Source: Treponema sp. | GTDB lineage: Bacteria > Spirochaetota > Spirochaetia > Treponematales > Treponemataceae | Direction of reading: 5' to 3' | Assembly (NCBI GenBank): GCA_024400915.1 | Contig: JAKSLX010000002.1 | Span: forward strand, 186,001-250,000 | Length of the DNA: 64,000 nt | In this document: positions 8,260 through 16,866 of the stretch, piece by piece | Position numbering within the stretch: the first letter of the stretch is position 1 | Layout: each line of letters starts with the position of its first letter | Program-made: the position numbers and the translations under genes | The notes under the pieces: generated by a model | Database searches by the model: none | Seen by the model: only the letters and a program-made list of their open reading frames with translations | What the model was told of the DNA's origin: nothing

Positions 8260-8679
8260 ATGAAAGAAACATACATATATTCAATAAAGGAAATGTCTGA
8301 GAAATTTAATCTTCCTTCTTCGGCACTCAGATATTATGAAGAAATAGGTCTGCTGGAAAATGTTGAGCATCTTAACGGGTATCACAGAAAATATGATGAT
8401 TCTCATGTGGATAGGCTTAACGCCATTGAATGTTTTAAGAAGGCTGGTCTCCCGTTAAAGGAAATAAAACGGTTTTTTGAGTATGAAAAGAACATGCAGA
8501 AAAAGTCACAGAATATTCTTGAAATGATGATGGAACAGAAAAAGAAAACTGAAAAAGAAATAAAAGACCTTAAGGCTGGACTTGCCCATCTGGAAAAGAA
8601 AATCAAATACTACACAATGGTAGACAAGGCTGTTAAGGAAGGTAAAAGGATTCCTTCCTGGAGCGAAGTTATAAAATAG
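8260..8679 (+). CDS. MerR family transcriptional regulator
   Basis: A 139-residue MerR-type activator. The N-terminal winged helix is clear (SIKEMSEKFNLPSSALRYYE, then GYHRKYDDSHVDRL), followed by a long dimerisation helix rich in Lys and Glu (about 78-120). It has no cysteine cluster, so it is not a metal sensor of the MerR/CueR kind; the closest type is the AdhR/YraB-like group that controls aldehyde-stress genes. It is divergent from the aldo-keto reductase/alcohol dehydrogenase operon and shares its promoter region, which contains a fitting operator. Self-regulation through the same site is likely. The inducer is not known from sequence. Confidence 0.88.
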   Translation: MKETYIYSIKEMSEKFNLPSSALRYYEEIGLLENVEHLNGYHRKYDDSHVDRLNAIECFKKAGLPLKEIKRFFEYEKNMQKKSQNILEMMMEQKKKTEKEIKDLKAGLAHLEKKIKYYTMVDKAVKEGKRIPSWSEVIK

Positions 8680-8753
8680 GTTTTATGCTTAGGTTGAATA
8701 TTAAATTAATTTTTTCACTGTATGTTGCAGAATGTCGCACGGGTATGGAAACA

Positions 8754-9194
8754 CTACCTTGTAATCGGAATTCTTCCTTCGTATTTTTTTAGTTCAGATT
8801 CGATTTCTTCACTTGAATGAATTTCTCCTTCATTGATTCCAGGGCAGTGTTTTTTTTCTGCATCCCAGGAATCCTTGCAGTCAACAATCTTGGTCCAGAA
8901 AGGGTAGGTGCTGCACTGAACGGGACGAGCCTTGTAGCACTGGCATCCTGGAATTGAAGAATCCCAGAAAATGCAATCGTCTGTTTCCTCTGATTTGTGC
9001 ATGGTTTTCAAACAAAGGTATTCCTTTCCGTCAGCATTTTCAAGCCACTGGCAGTACACCTTTATGAACTGTTCTTCCGTAAGTTCAGCCCAGGTAGCAA
9101 GTCGAGACAAATCATCTTTAGAAAGCATTACAACGCCGCCTTTGAATCTGCAGCAGATGGAGCAACCGTTGCATGAAAATTTAAGTTCTTCCAT
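8754..9194 (-). CDS. YkgJ family cysteine-cluster protein
   Basis: A 146-residue protein with the zinc/iron cysteine cluster of the YkgJ family (PF03692): CNGCSICCRFKGG near the N-terminus, CLKTMHKSEETDDCIFW in the middle, and CQCYKARPVQCSTYPFW further on. The cysteines probably hold a metal or Fe-S centre; the cellular role of the family is unresolved. The stop of dgt lies only 3 bases upstream on the same strand, so the two are co-transcribed, dgt first. Confidence 0.85.
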   Translation of the reverse strand: MEELKFSCNGCSICCRFKGGVVMLSKDDLSRLATWAELTEEQFIKVYCQWLENADGKEYLCLKTMHKSEETDDCIFWDSSIPGCQCYKARPVQCSTYPFWTKIVDCKDSWDAEKKHCPGINEGEIHSSEEIESELKKYEGRIPITR

Positions 9195-9197
9195 TGG

Positions 9198-10478
9198 CTA
9201 GAATCCTACTATTTCGTTGAAGGCCTGAATAGCGAATTGGTCGCTCATTCCGCTGATGAATTCAATGATGCATTTTTCCCAGCTTTCATTGTCATTGATG
9301 TCAAAGACCTGCATGGTCTTTACATGAAGGATGTTCTTTTTCTGTGCATCATAGTTTGAATATTTAACAAGCCAGTTACCGAAAGTTTTTTGAAGGTTTG
9401 GCATGTATCTCAATGCCTGTTCAACTCGTCCGTTCTGTGCATACACCTGAAGTTTCATCAATGTCCTGAATATTGTGCTCAGGATGTTTTCTGCATAGCG
9501 GGCAAATTCTTCAAGTCTCCAGTTCTTGTAGATGTTGGCATAGCTGAACCTTTTGAGCTCTGAAATAAACTTGTAGTATGGTTCGCTGAAGCAAAGTCCT
9601 TTTTCTGGAGAACTCTGTTCACAAAGATCTACTATCATGTCGTTTATGAGTACAGTTGTGTTCACTGCACGACCTGAACGATAGACACCGTTGGTCGTGT
9701 GGTTTGAATATTTCTTGTTTGGACCAAAGCCAAGTGTTGCGCCAACGATTTCCCTAAGTTGACGGTAAGCTGCCATGTCAAGAATGTGGTAGCTCCTTGC
9801 ATCTTCAATATCACGTCCAAGGAAAGAAACTTTGTCGGCAACCTTTACGATGCAGCCTTCCCAAGTGTATGGGGAAACAACACCAGGTCTCTTGATGTTG
9901 TAAAGGTCCATAGCCTCATCACGAGGCTTGAGTCCCTGCTGGTCAACTTCACCGCAGTGGCAGATAAGTCCGTCTCGAACAGCATAGGTCAGGTCAAGGT
10001 TTGTTCCATAACCGTCAGGATCCTGAAGGGTTTCTATGTAATCTGCAAAGAAAAGGCTGTTTCTTTCGTGCCAGAATTTCTTAGGTGCGTTTTTGCCTTC
10101 CTTCTGGTTTGAAATGAGTTTGTTTAAAATGTCTTCACCTGTATGTCCGAAAGGTGCGTGTCCTATGTCGTGACCAATGGCGATAGCTTCCGTAAGTTCA
10201 GCATTGAGTCCGAGGTGTTTTGAAATTGTAGTACTAACGCTTGCAACATGATTTACATGTTCGATTCTTGTACAGATGTGGTCGTTCTGCGGTGCATAAA
10301 AAACCTGTGTCTTATGCTTTAATCTTCTGTAAGCTTCGCAGTGGAGAATGCGAGTATAGTCGCGTTCAAATTCTGAACGGATTCCATTTCTATTATAAAG
10401 AGAATGTTCGCGTTTTATGGCCTGTTCCCACTTTGGATTATTTTCGTCACATCTTACATTTACAAATGAATCTTTCAT
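9198..10478 (-). CDS. dgt: Deoxyguanosinetriphosphate triphosphohydrolase-like protein
   Basis: An HD-domain dNTP triphosphohydrolase of 426 residues that splits dGTP or other dNTPs to the nucleoside and triphosphate, thereby setting dNTP pools. The metal site is visible: the first His in RIEHVNHVAS, the HD pair in IAIGHDIGHAPFGHTGEDIL, and the later Asp in KVADKVSFLGRDIEDA. The N-terminal RSEFERDYTRILHCEAYRRL segment is typical of the family. The ATG follows a short AT-rich leader, and it heads the operon with the YkgJ protein. Substrate preference within the family cannot be read from the sequence. Confidence 0.92.
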   Translation of the reverse strand: MKDSFVNVRCDENNPKWEQAIKREHSLYNRNGIRSEFERDYTRILHCEAYRRLKHKTQVFYAPQNDHICTRIEHVNHVASVSTTISKHLGLNAELTEAIAIGHDIGHAPFGHTGEDILNKLISNQKEGKNAPKKFWHERNSLFFADYIETLQDPDGYGTNLDLTYAVRDGLICHCGEVDQQGLKPRDEAMDLYNIKRPGVVSPYTWEGCIVKVADKVSFLGRDIEDARSYHILDMAAYRQLREIVGATLGFGPNKKYSNHTTNGVYRSGRAVNTTVLINDMIVDLCEQSSPEKGLCFSEPYYKFISELKRFSYANIYKNWRLEEFARYAENILSTIFRTLMKLQVYAQNGRVEQALRYMPNLQKTFGNWLVKYSNYDAQKKNILHVKTMQVFDINDNESWEKCIIEFISGMSDQFAIQAFNEIVGF

Positions 10479-10569
10479 AATTATATTATAGTATAAAATT
10501 CATATTTTGTGTTTTCGAAATACATAAATACTCTTGGCTTTGGGTGCGTAATGGTGGATTATTAAATTG

Positions 10570-11112
10570 ATGTATCTGGTGACTGCATATTTTGATTTTA
10601 AATCTTCTCAAGAGTTTTGCGATGTTATTGAAAATATAGCAGCACATACTGGAAATGATTTCATGACTGCCAATAAAATTCCCCCGCATTTGACTTTACT
10701 GCAGTTTCATAGTAAGACAGATGCAAAAAAAATAATTTCTGCTTTTGAAAATGCAATTGCTTCTGATTGTAAAATTGATGTTTCTTTCAAAGGCTATAAA
10801 ACTGAAATCCCACATGTTGTTTATGTTCCTGCTGAAAATGACAGGCTTATGAAACTCAATAAAATGCTTTCAGATTCATTTTCTTTGCTGGGTGAAACCG
10901 TAATCAGTTCCCATTATTCTCCTGAAAATTTTTATCCCCATGTTTCCCTTGCCAAAAGACTTGATGATGTACAGCGGAAGAAAACAATTGAGTTCATGAA
11001 AGATAAAACCATTCCTTCATCTGGAAAAATCACGAAGATAGTTCTTACGGAAGGCAGACCGCCGAAAAAATTGCGTGAGATTATCTTGAGTTTGTGTCAA
11101 AGCAGACAATAA
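10570..11112 (+). CDS. 2H phosphoesterase (2'-5' RNA ligase-like)
   Basis: A 180-residue protein of the 2H phosphoesterase fold, which opens cyclic phosphodiester bonds or joins 2'-5' RNA linkages. Both active-site motifs are present: PPHLTLL (HxT) near residue 39 and YPHVSLAK (HxS) near residue 128. The second threonine has become serine, which is common in the family. The ATG at 10570 is preferred over the adjacent TTG. The gene stands alone between dgt (divergent) and threonine aldolase. Its substrate is unknown; a role in tRNA or cyclic-phosphate processing would fit the family. Confidence 0.8.
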   Translation: MYLVTAYFDFKSSQEFCDVIENIAAHTGNDFMTANKIPPHLTLLQFHSKTDAKKIISAFENAIASDCKIDVSFKGYKTEIPHVVYVPAENDRLMKLNKMLSDSFSLLGETVISSHYSPENFYPHVSLAKRLDDVQRKKTIEFMKDKTIPSSGKITKIVLTEGRPPKKLREIILSLCQSRQ

Positions 11113-11182
11113 CACTTTTTTCAATTTACATTCACTGGTTCATTCATTATTATTTTCTTACTTTTATTCAGAGGAAAATGTC

Positions 11183-12208
11183 ATGCTGTTTTTTGTAAAT
11201 GATTATGGAGAAGGGGCACACCCAAAGATCCTTGAAAAATTAGTTGAAACAAATATGGAAAAACTTTCGGGCTACGGAACCGATGCCTATACTGAAAGTG
11301 CCAAAATGAAAATTGCTGCAGCCTGCGGTTGTCCTGATGCCCAGATAATGTTCCTTACCGGCGGAACTCAGACAAACCAGATTGTAATTGACACGATATG
11401 CCATGACTATGAAGGAGTTGTTTCTGCAACTACAGGTCATGTTACATGCCATGAGGCAGGCGCTATAGAATTTTCTGGACACAAGGTTCTTACAACAGAG
11501 ACAAAGGATGCAAAGGTTGTGGCTTCGGGACTTAGAAAAACTCTTTCTGATTTCTTTGCCGACGAAAACCACGAACAGATGGTGTTCCCTGGAATGTGCT
11601 ACATAAGCCAGCCTACAGAATACGGAACCCTCTATTCAAAAAAGGAACTGGAAGACATTTCTGCAGTCTGTCATGAATTCAATATTCCTCTTTACCTTGA
11701 TGGAGCACGCCTTGGATATGCCCTTGCTGCAAAGGAAAACGATGCCACGATGGAAGACATTGCACGCCTTTGCGACATTTTCTACATTGGCGGAACAAAA
11801 GTTGGTGCCCTCTGTGGTGAAGCCCTTGTATTCACAAAGAAAAACATGCCTGCCCATTATGTTGCACAGGTAAAGCAGCACGGGGCTCTTGTTGCAAAGG
11901 GAAGGTTGAACGGCATTCAGTTTGATGTTCTTTTTACAGATGATCTTTACACAAAGATTGCCGCCAACGCCATCGAATGTGCAGATAGAATCAAGGCTGA
12001 ACTAAAAAAGAAGAACTACACCTTCTGCATTGATTCACCTACAAACCAGATTTTCGTTGTTCTTGAAAACGACCAGTATAAAAAATTGACGGAAAAAGTT
12101 GCCGTAAGCTTCTGGGAAAAATACGATGACAGCCGTACTGTCATCCGCATTGCCACAAGCTGGGCAACAAAAATGGAAGATGTAGAAGAACTCTGCAAGA
12201 TTCTTTAA
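11183..12208 (+). CDS. ltaE: Low-specificity threonine aldolase
   Basis: A fold-type I PLP enzyme of 341 residues that cleaves threonine/allo-threonine to glycine and acetaldehyde. Visible features are the N-terminal NDYGEGAHPKIL, TGGTQTNQ for phosphate binding, GHVTCHEAGA with the ring-stacking His, LYLDGARLGYA with the PLP-binding Asp, and the Schiff-base lysine in YIGGTKVGALCGE (about residue 200). Family assignment is firm; preference for L-threonine over related beta-hydroxy amino acids is not decidable here. AGAGGAAAATG-like bases precede the ATG and a terminator follows. Confidence 0.9.
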   Translation: MLFFVNDYGEGAHPKILEKLVETNMEKLSGYGTDAYTESAKMKIAAACGCPDAQIMFLTGGTQTNQIVIDTICHDYEGVVSATTGHVTCHEAGAIEFSGHKVLTTETKDAKVVASGLRKTLSDFFADENHEQMVFPGMCYISQPTEYGTLYSKKELEDISAVCHEFNIPLYLDGARLGYALAAKENDATMEDIARLCDIFYIGGTKVGALCGEALVFTKKNMPAHYVAQVKQHGALVAKGRLNGIQFDVLFTDDLYTKIAANAIECADRIKAELKKKNYTFCIDSPTNQIFVVLENDQYKKLTEKVAVSFWEKYDDSRTVIRIATSWATKMEDVEELCKIL

Positions 12209-12213
12209 AATTC

Positions 12214-12251
12214 AAAAGCAGGAATGCATGTTGCACGCCTGCTTTTTTTTA
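12214..12251. terminator. Terminator between ltaE and the nuclease gene
   Basis: AAAAGCAGG pairs with CCTGCTTTT and is followed by TTTTTTTT; it lies between convergent genes. Confidence 0.85.
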
Positions 12252-13145
12252 TTTCCAGGATTCAATGTTTACTGAACTTTCAACCTTTTCTTCCACTGAA
12301 TCGGGTAGGAAAGAGAATATGTCAAAACCAGTTCTGGTTTCAATTTCATCTGCCGTAACGCAATAATCCCAAATGGTGCCTTCGCATTTTGAATTTGGCA
12401 TGATGAAGTTGATTGCTATGGCTGTTCCGTCTTCTGACTGTGCAAGGATGGATTTGAAGAAATATTGCGGAACCGCTACCTGATTGCCGCCTATTTTTGC
12501 ATAGCCGTCTGCATCCTTTTCAAGAACTGGACCTGTAACGACAATTATTTTCCCAAATCGGTCAGCCCATCTGCGTACCTGGCTTTCAAGCTGCTGCCAC
12601 ATTCCGCGGTTGAATGCGGGGGCCTGGGGAGTCATGTTGCTCATGAAAAAACTTTCACTGCAGCTTTCCTTGCTCCATTCCATGTCCGCCGCTGGGGCAA
12701 GGTGTCCTCTGTCGTAACCTGATTTTTTGTAGTCGCTTAAATCTGAAGACCCAGTTGTTATTGAAGGGTCTGGCCTAAAGTCGTTGCTTCTTCCGGTAAC
12801 TGCCTTAAGTTCTTCCCTTGTCAAAATATAGGCAACCCATTCCGCATCTTCGTAGCTTTCCCTGTAGCAGAGGGTAAAACCGCTGTATGTGTGGATTTCG
12901 TGGTCGCTGTCATTGTCGGGATTGCTGTCGTTCCCCTTGCAGACTGGAATCGCATTTAGTTCGGCATAGAAATCTGAAGGAATTTCTTTCGAATCCATAG
13001 GGGTCTGTCCCCTCTGTTCGCTAGTGTTTTCGTCATGTTTTAGGGGGCTGTCCCCTCTGTCTGTAATTTTGTCTTTATTTGTTACAGCCCAAACCATAGC
13101 AATAAGGATAAAGATTGCAATTAATAGAAGGAAAAACTTTTTCAT
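12249..13145 (-). CDS. Secreted/membrane-anchored DNA/RNA non-specific endonuclease
   Basis: A NUC-type (NucA/serratia-like) endonuclease of 298 residues. A strongly hydrophobic N-terminal segment (about 5-22) follows the ATG with AGAGG 4 bases upstream and should export or anchor the protein. A low-complexity linker (about 25-60) separates it from the catalytic domain. The active-site motif GYDRGHLAPAADM holds the catalytic His, and NMTPQAPAFNRGMWQQLE holds the metal-binding Asn. The linker contains two copies of the dispersed GGGGACAGACCC repeat, read as QRGQTP and DRGDSP, so a mobile palindrome seems to have lengthened the linker in frame. Probable job: degrading external nucleic acid for nutrients. 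Confidence 0.9.
   Translation of the reverse strand: MKKFFLLLIAIFILIAMVWAVTNKDKITDRGDSPLKHDENTSEQRGQTPMDSKEIPSDFYAELNAIPVCKGNDSNPDNDSDHEIHTYSGFTLCYRESYEDAEWVAYILTREELKAVTGRSNDFRPDPSITTGSSDLSDYKKSGYDRGHLAPAADMEWSKESCSESFFMSNMTPQAPAFNRGMWQQLESQVRRWADRFGKIIVVTGPVLEKDADGYAKIGGNQVAVPQYFFKSILAQSEDGTAIAINFIMPNSKCEGTIWDYCVTADEIETRTGFDIFSFLPDSVEEKVESSVNIESWK
12999..13017 (-). repeat. Dispersed palindromic repeat, copy 2
   Basis: ACAGAGGGGACAGACCCCT on the minus strand, within the linker of the nuclease gene and read in frame as EQRGQTP. Confidence 0.7.
13042..13060 (-). repeat. Dispersed palindromic repeat, copy 3
   Basis: ACAGAGGGGACAGCCCCCT on the minus strand, 24 bases from copy 2 and one base different; read as DRGDSP in the nuclease linker. 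Confidence 0.65.
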
Positions 13146-13177
13146 GAAACCTCTGTATCTGTGTATTTCAAAATGGC

Positions 13178-13205
13178 AAAAAAAAAGCTCCCTCAAAGAG
13201 GAAGC
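13178..13205 (-). terminator. Terminator of tRNA-Arg
   Basis: On the minus strand GCTTCCTC, a 3-nt loop and GAGGGAGC are followed by nine T, a few bases after the tRNA 3' end. Confidence 0.85.
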
Positions 13206-13208
13206 AAG

Positions 13209-13283
13209 TGACGCTTGGCGGACTCGAACTGCCGACCCTCTGCTTAGAAGGCAGATGCTCTAATCCAGCTGAGCTAAAGCGCC
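13209..13283 (-). tRNA. tRNA-Arg(TCT)
   Basis: A full cloverleaf on the minus strand: acceptor GGCGCTT/AAGCGTC, a D arm with GCTCAG...GAGC, anticodon stem TCTGC/GCAGA around CTTCTAA (anticodon TCT), and a T loop TTCGAGT. One T-stem pair is A-C mismatched. The discriminator base is A, and CCA is not encoded. It is followed by its own terminator. Confidence 0.93.
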
Positions 13284-13373
13284 AGGTGAAGTTAATATAC
13301 AGGATATAAGTTTTTTTTTCAAGAGTAAAATTGAAAATTGCACTTTTTTGTTTCATGTTTCATATGACATATG

Positions 13374-13392
13374 ACAGAGGGGACAGACCCCT
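13374..13392 (+). repeat. Dispersed palindromic repeat, copy 4
   Basis: ACAGAGGGGACAGACCCCT, intergenic, between tRNA-Arg and sufC; same core as copies 1-3. Confidence 0.7.
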
Positions 13393-13480
13393 TATCTTAA
13401 AATAAAGAAAATTAACTTACTTTGATTTTTTTCCATATATTTAGTATATTAATTGCATTATTTAAGGTTAGGAATTTATT

Positions 13481-14341
13481 ATGGCAGAACTTTTGACAAT
13501 TCAGAATCTGTGTGCTGATATCGGAACAAAGTCCATTCTCAAGGACATCAATCTTACAATCAATCCTGGTGAAACCCATGTTCTTATGGGACCAAATGGA
13601 GCTGGCAAATCGACTTTGGGCTATACACTCATGGGAAGTCCTGAATATACAATCACTGGTGGTAAAATCCTTTTTAATGGAAAGGACATTACGGAATTTA
13701 CTGCAGATCTCCGCGCAAAGGAAGGCATTTTCCTAAGTTTCCAGGAGCCACTTGAAGTGCCTGGTGTATCTCTTGAATCTTTCATCCGCTCAAGCATGCA
13801 GCAGGTTACTGGCCAGAAGATTAAGTTGATGCAGTTCTCCAAGGAACTTGAAAAGAACATGGACATCCTTAAGATGAACCATTCCTATGCTGAACGCGAC
13901 CTGAACGTTGGTTTTTCCGGCGGTGAAAAAAAGAAGAGCGAAATACTCCAGCTTTTGATGCTCAAGCCAAAATTTGCGATCCTTGATGAAACAGACAGCG
14001 GCCTTGATGTTGACGCATGCCGCACCGTAAGCAAGGGAATTGAAGAATACATGAAGAGTGTAGGCGGATCACTTTTGATCATCACGCATTCCACAAGAAT
14101 CCTTGAAAGCCTCAAGGTTGACAAGACCCACATCATGGTCAAGGGAAAACTTGTCCACACTGGTGACGGTTCCCTTGTTCAGGAAATCAACGAAAACGGA
14201 TTTGACAAGTTCATTCCTCAGGAAGTAAAGGACGAGGAAAGAAAGGCTGCTCTTGCCGCCGCTGCCAAGGCCGCAATGGATGCCATCAAGAATTCTGTAA
14301 GCAAAGATGATTTGCAGGACCAGCTCAAGGAAAGCAAGTAA
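13481..14341 (+). CDS. sufC: Fe-S cluster assembly ATPase SufC
   Basis: ABC-type ATPase of the SufBCD scaffold, which builds and hands on Fe-S clusters in the cytosol. Walker A is MGPNGAGKSTLG (about residue 35), the signature is FSGGEKKKSE, and Walker B with the catalytic Glu is FAILDETDSGLD. At 286 residues it is about 35 longer than usual SufC, owing to an Ala/Lys-rich C-terminal helix (about 245-286). It is the first gene of a tight sufC-sufB-sufD operon. Its stop overlaps the sufB start in TAATG. An AT-rich promoter region precedes it; I see no clear IscR/SufR-type site. Confidence 0.95.
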   Translation: MAELLTIQNLCADIGTKSILKDINLTINPGETHVLMGPNGAGKSTLGYTLMGSPEYTITGGKILFNGKDITEFTADLRAKEGIFLSFQEPLEVPGVSLESFIRSSMQQVTGQKIKLMQFSKELEKNMDILKMNHSYAERDLNVGFSGGEKKKSEILQLLMLKPKFAILDETDSGLDVDACRTVSKGIEEYMKSVGGSLLIITHSTRILESLKVDKTHIMVKGKLVHTGDGSLVQEINENGFDKFIPQEVKDEERKAALAAAAKAAMDAIKNSVSKDDLQDQLKESK

Positions 14342-15756
14342 TGTCAAACGAAAAGACAAAAGTTAATGAAATAGACAGAAGCCTCTACGATTTCCGCTAT
14401 GAAGAAAAGGATGAAGAATTCTACAAGATTCGTGCGGGCCTTGATGATTCAATCGTGGAAAAGCTCAGCCAGGATAAGGAAGACCCTGAGTGGATGAAAG
14501 AATTCCGCCTCAAGTCCCTCCATCTTTTCAACAGCATCAACGAGCCTGAATGGGGACCGGACATCCGCGACCTGGATATTCAGAAAATCGTTACTTATGT
14601 TAAGGCCAAGACAGACATGGCTACAACCTGGGAAGATGTTCCTGAGGACATCAAGAATACTTTTGAAAAGCTTGGCATTCCGGAAGCTGAACGCAAGAGC
14701 CTTGCAGGTGTTGGCGCTCAGTACGACAGTGAGGTTGTATACCACAATGTTCAGGAAGATGTCGCAGCCCAGGGTGTTATCTACACTGACTTTGAAAGCG
14801 CACTAAAGAGCCCTGAATGGGGACCAATGGTAAAGGAATATTTCATGCACCTTGTTCCTCCTACTGACCACAAGTTTGCGGCCCTTCACGGTGCAGTTTG
14901 GTCGGGCGGTTCTTTTGTCTATGTTCCAAAGAACGTAAAGGTCAAGATTCCGTTGCAGTCTTATTTCCGCCTTAATGCGGCAGGTGCAGGTCAGTTTGAG
15001 CATACCCTCATCATCGTTGATGAAGGCGCAGACCTCCACTTCATCGAAGGATGTTCCGCTCCTAAATACAATGTTGCAAACCTTCACGCAGGCTGCGTAG
15101 AACTCTATGTAAAGAAGAACGCACGCCTTAGATATTCTACAATCGAGAACTGGTCAAAGAACATGTACAACCTCAACACCAAGCGCGCCATCGTTGAAGA
15201 AAACGGCCGCATGGAATGGGTCAGCGGTTCTTTTGGTAGCCATATTTCATATCTTTATCCGATGACGATCCTCAAGGGCGATAATGCTACCTGTGAATTC
15301 ACTGGAATCACTTTTGCGGGTGCTGGTCAGAACCTTGATACTGGTGCAAAAATGGTCCATATCGGAAAGAATACAAGCACTGTAATTAACACAAAGTCCA
15401 TTTCAAAAAGCGGCGGTGCATGTACTTACAGAAGCGCCATCGTTGTAAACGAAAGTGCAAAGCATTCAAAGGCTAGCGTTGACTGCTCAAGCCTTATGCT
15501 GGACAACGAAAGCCGCAGTGACACCGTTCCTGCTATGAACATCATGACTGACGACTGCGATGTTGGACATGAAGCAAAGATCGGTCGCATTTCAAACAAG
15601 GCCATCTTCTATTTGATGAGCCGCGGAATCAGCGAGGAAGATGCCCGTGCAATGATCGTAAGCGGTTTTGCAAATCCTGTAAGCAAGGAACTCCCTCTTG
15701 AATATGCCGTTGAGATGAACAATTTGATTCAGCTTGAAATGAAGGGCCAGGGCTAA
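14341..15756 (+). CDS. sufB: Fe-S cluster assembly scaffold SufB
   Basis: The scaffold subunit on which the cluster is assembled, 471 residues, full length. It has a helical N-terminal region (about 1-110), then the right-handed beta-helix core, e.g. SGGSFVYVPKNVKVKIPLQS and HYIEGCSAP-like FIEGCSAPKYN. The conserved C-terminal helical segment carries HEAKIGRISNKAIFYLMSRG and the conserved EDARAMIVSGF. Translationally coupled to sufC by the TAATG overlap. Forms SufB-SufC2-SufD with its neighbours. Confidence 0.96.
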   Translation: MSNEKTKVNEIDRSLYDFRYEEKDEEFYKIRAGLDDSIVEKLSQDKEDPEWMKEFRLKSLHLFNSINEPEWGPDIRDLDIQKIVTYVKAKTDMATTWEDVPEDIKNTFEKLGIPEAERKSLAGVGAQYDSEVVYHNVQEDVAAQGVIYTDFESALKSPEWGPMVKEYFMHLVPPTDHKFAALHGAVWSGGSFVYVPKNVKVKIPLQSYFRLNAAGAGQFEHTLIIVDEGADLHFIEGCSAPKYNVANLHAGCVELYVKKNARLRYSTIENWSKNMYNLNTKRAIVEENGRMEWVSGSFGSHISYLYPMTILKGDNATCEFTGITFAGAGQNLDTGAKMVHIGKNTSTVINTKSISKSGGACTYRSAIVVNESAKHSKASVDCSSLMLDNESRSDTVPAMNIMTDDCDVGHEAKIGRISNKAIFYLMSRGISEEDARAMIVSGFANPVSKELPLEYAVEMNNLIQLEMKGQG

Positions 15757-15771
15757 GGTGGAGGAGTAAAA

Positions 15772-16806
15772 ATGAAAGTAAATAATTTTCCATCTTTGAC
15801 ATGGAACTTCTTAAAGATAAACAATACGGAACTTGGCGGTCTTGAAGGCATTCTGTCGGAACCTTCTGTTTCTCTGGTTGACGGAGTTGCCGTTTCTGAA
15901 GCGGATGATTCTTTTGCGTCGATTGCAACCGGTATGGGCGCGGAATTTGATTCCGCCTATGACGATCTTAAGCTCAATGCAAGAAATTTTTCAGTTGCTG
16001 CAGGTAAAAAGACGGATGTTGTGCGCGTTGTTTATTCCGCAGAGAAAGATAGCTGTGTTGATGAAATTCAGATTGCCGCAGGTGAAGGCAGTGAAAGCAA
16101 TTTCATTTTTACATTCAAGTCTTCTGAAAATTTCAGCGGATCTGTTGGCGCAAGAATCCGTGTTTCTGCGAAAGAAAATGCTGTTGTCCGCATCGGTCTT
16201 GTAAATCTTTGTGGTCCTGATGCAAAGACTTTCGTTTCATTCGGAAGCAAGGCCAGTGACAATGCTGTTGTTGAGACAACTGAAATCATTCTTGGCGGAA
16301 AGGAAAACATCTGGGGCAACCACAATGCTCTTGAAGGATACAAGTCTCACTTTAACGGACACAACGCATATCTTGTCAATGACAGTGAAAGCCTTGATGT
16401 AAACTATGTTTCATTGCATACGGGACGTGAAACTGAAAGTACAATGGCTGTTGACGGTGTCGTAGACGGAACTGGAAAAAAGATCTGGCGCGGAACCATC
16501 GACTTTAAGAACGGTTGTGCAGAAAGCAAGGGTGACGAGCAGGAAAACGTTCTTCTGCTTGATCCAAAGGTTGTCAACAAAAGCCTTCCTGTAATCCTCT
16601 GCGATGAGGAAGCTGTAGAAGGCCGTCATGGGGCTTCCATCGGCCGCCTTGGAAAGGAAATCCTTTTCTACATGCAGAGCCGCGGTGTAGATGAAAAGAC
16701 AGCCCAGAACCTTATGATCCGTGCAAAGATAAACACTGCCGCCCGCTGTCTTGGTGACGAAAAGACTGCGCAGGAAGTAATGGACTTTGTTGGAAAAGAA
16801 GACTGA
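15772..16806 (+). CDS. sufD: Fe-S cluster assembly protein SufD
   Basis: The SufB partner in the SufBC2D complex, 344 residues, somewhat short for SufD (often 400 or more); the N-terminal region is the shortened part. The beta-helix core is recognisable, and the C-terminal segment RHGASIGRLGKEILFYMQSR matches the SufB/SufD family, with the conserved interface His. GGAGGAG lies 6 bases before the ATG. It is the last gene of the operon: no sufS, sufU or sufT follows, and a terminator and a convergent gene come next, so the cysteine desulfurase must be elsewhere. Confidence 0.9.
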   Translation: MKVNNFPSLTWNFLKINNTELGGLEGILSEPSVSLVDGVAVSEADDSFASIATGMGAEFDSAYDDLKLNARNFSVAAGKKTDVVRVVYSAEKDSCVDEIQIAAGEGSESNFIFTFKSSENFSGSVGARIRVSAKENAVVRIGLVNLCGPDAKTFVSFGSKASDNAVVETTEIILGGKENIWGNHNALEGYKSHFNGHNAYLVNDSESLDVNYVSLHTGRETESTMAVDGVVDGTGKKIWRGTIDFKNGCAESKGDEQENVLLLDPKVVNKSLPVILCDEEAVEGRHGASIGRLGKEILFYMQSRGVDEKTAQNLMIRAKINTAARCLGDEKTAQEVMDFVGKED

Positions 16807-16828
16807 TAAAGTTGTGACATATTAAGGT

Positions 16829-16866
16829 CGGTAGCCGGAATGATTTTCATTCCGGTTTTTTATTTC
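16829..16866. terminator. Bidirectional terminator after sufD
   Basis: CCGGAATGA pairs with TCATTCCGG around a 3-nt loop and runs into TTTTTT. The 3' arm contains the stop codon of the convergent MFS gene. Confidence 0.88.
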
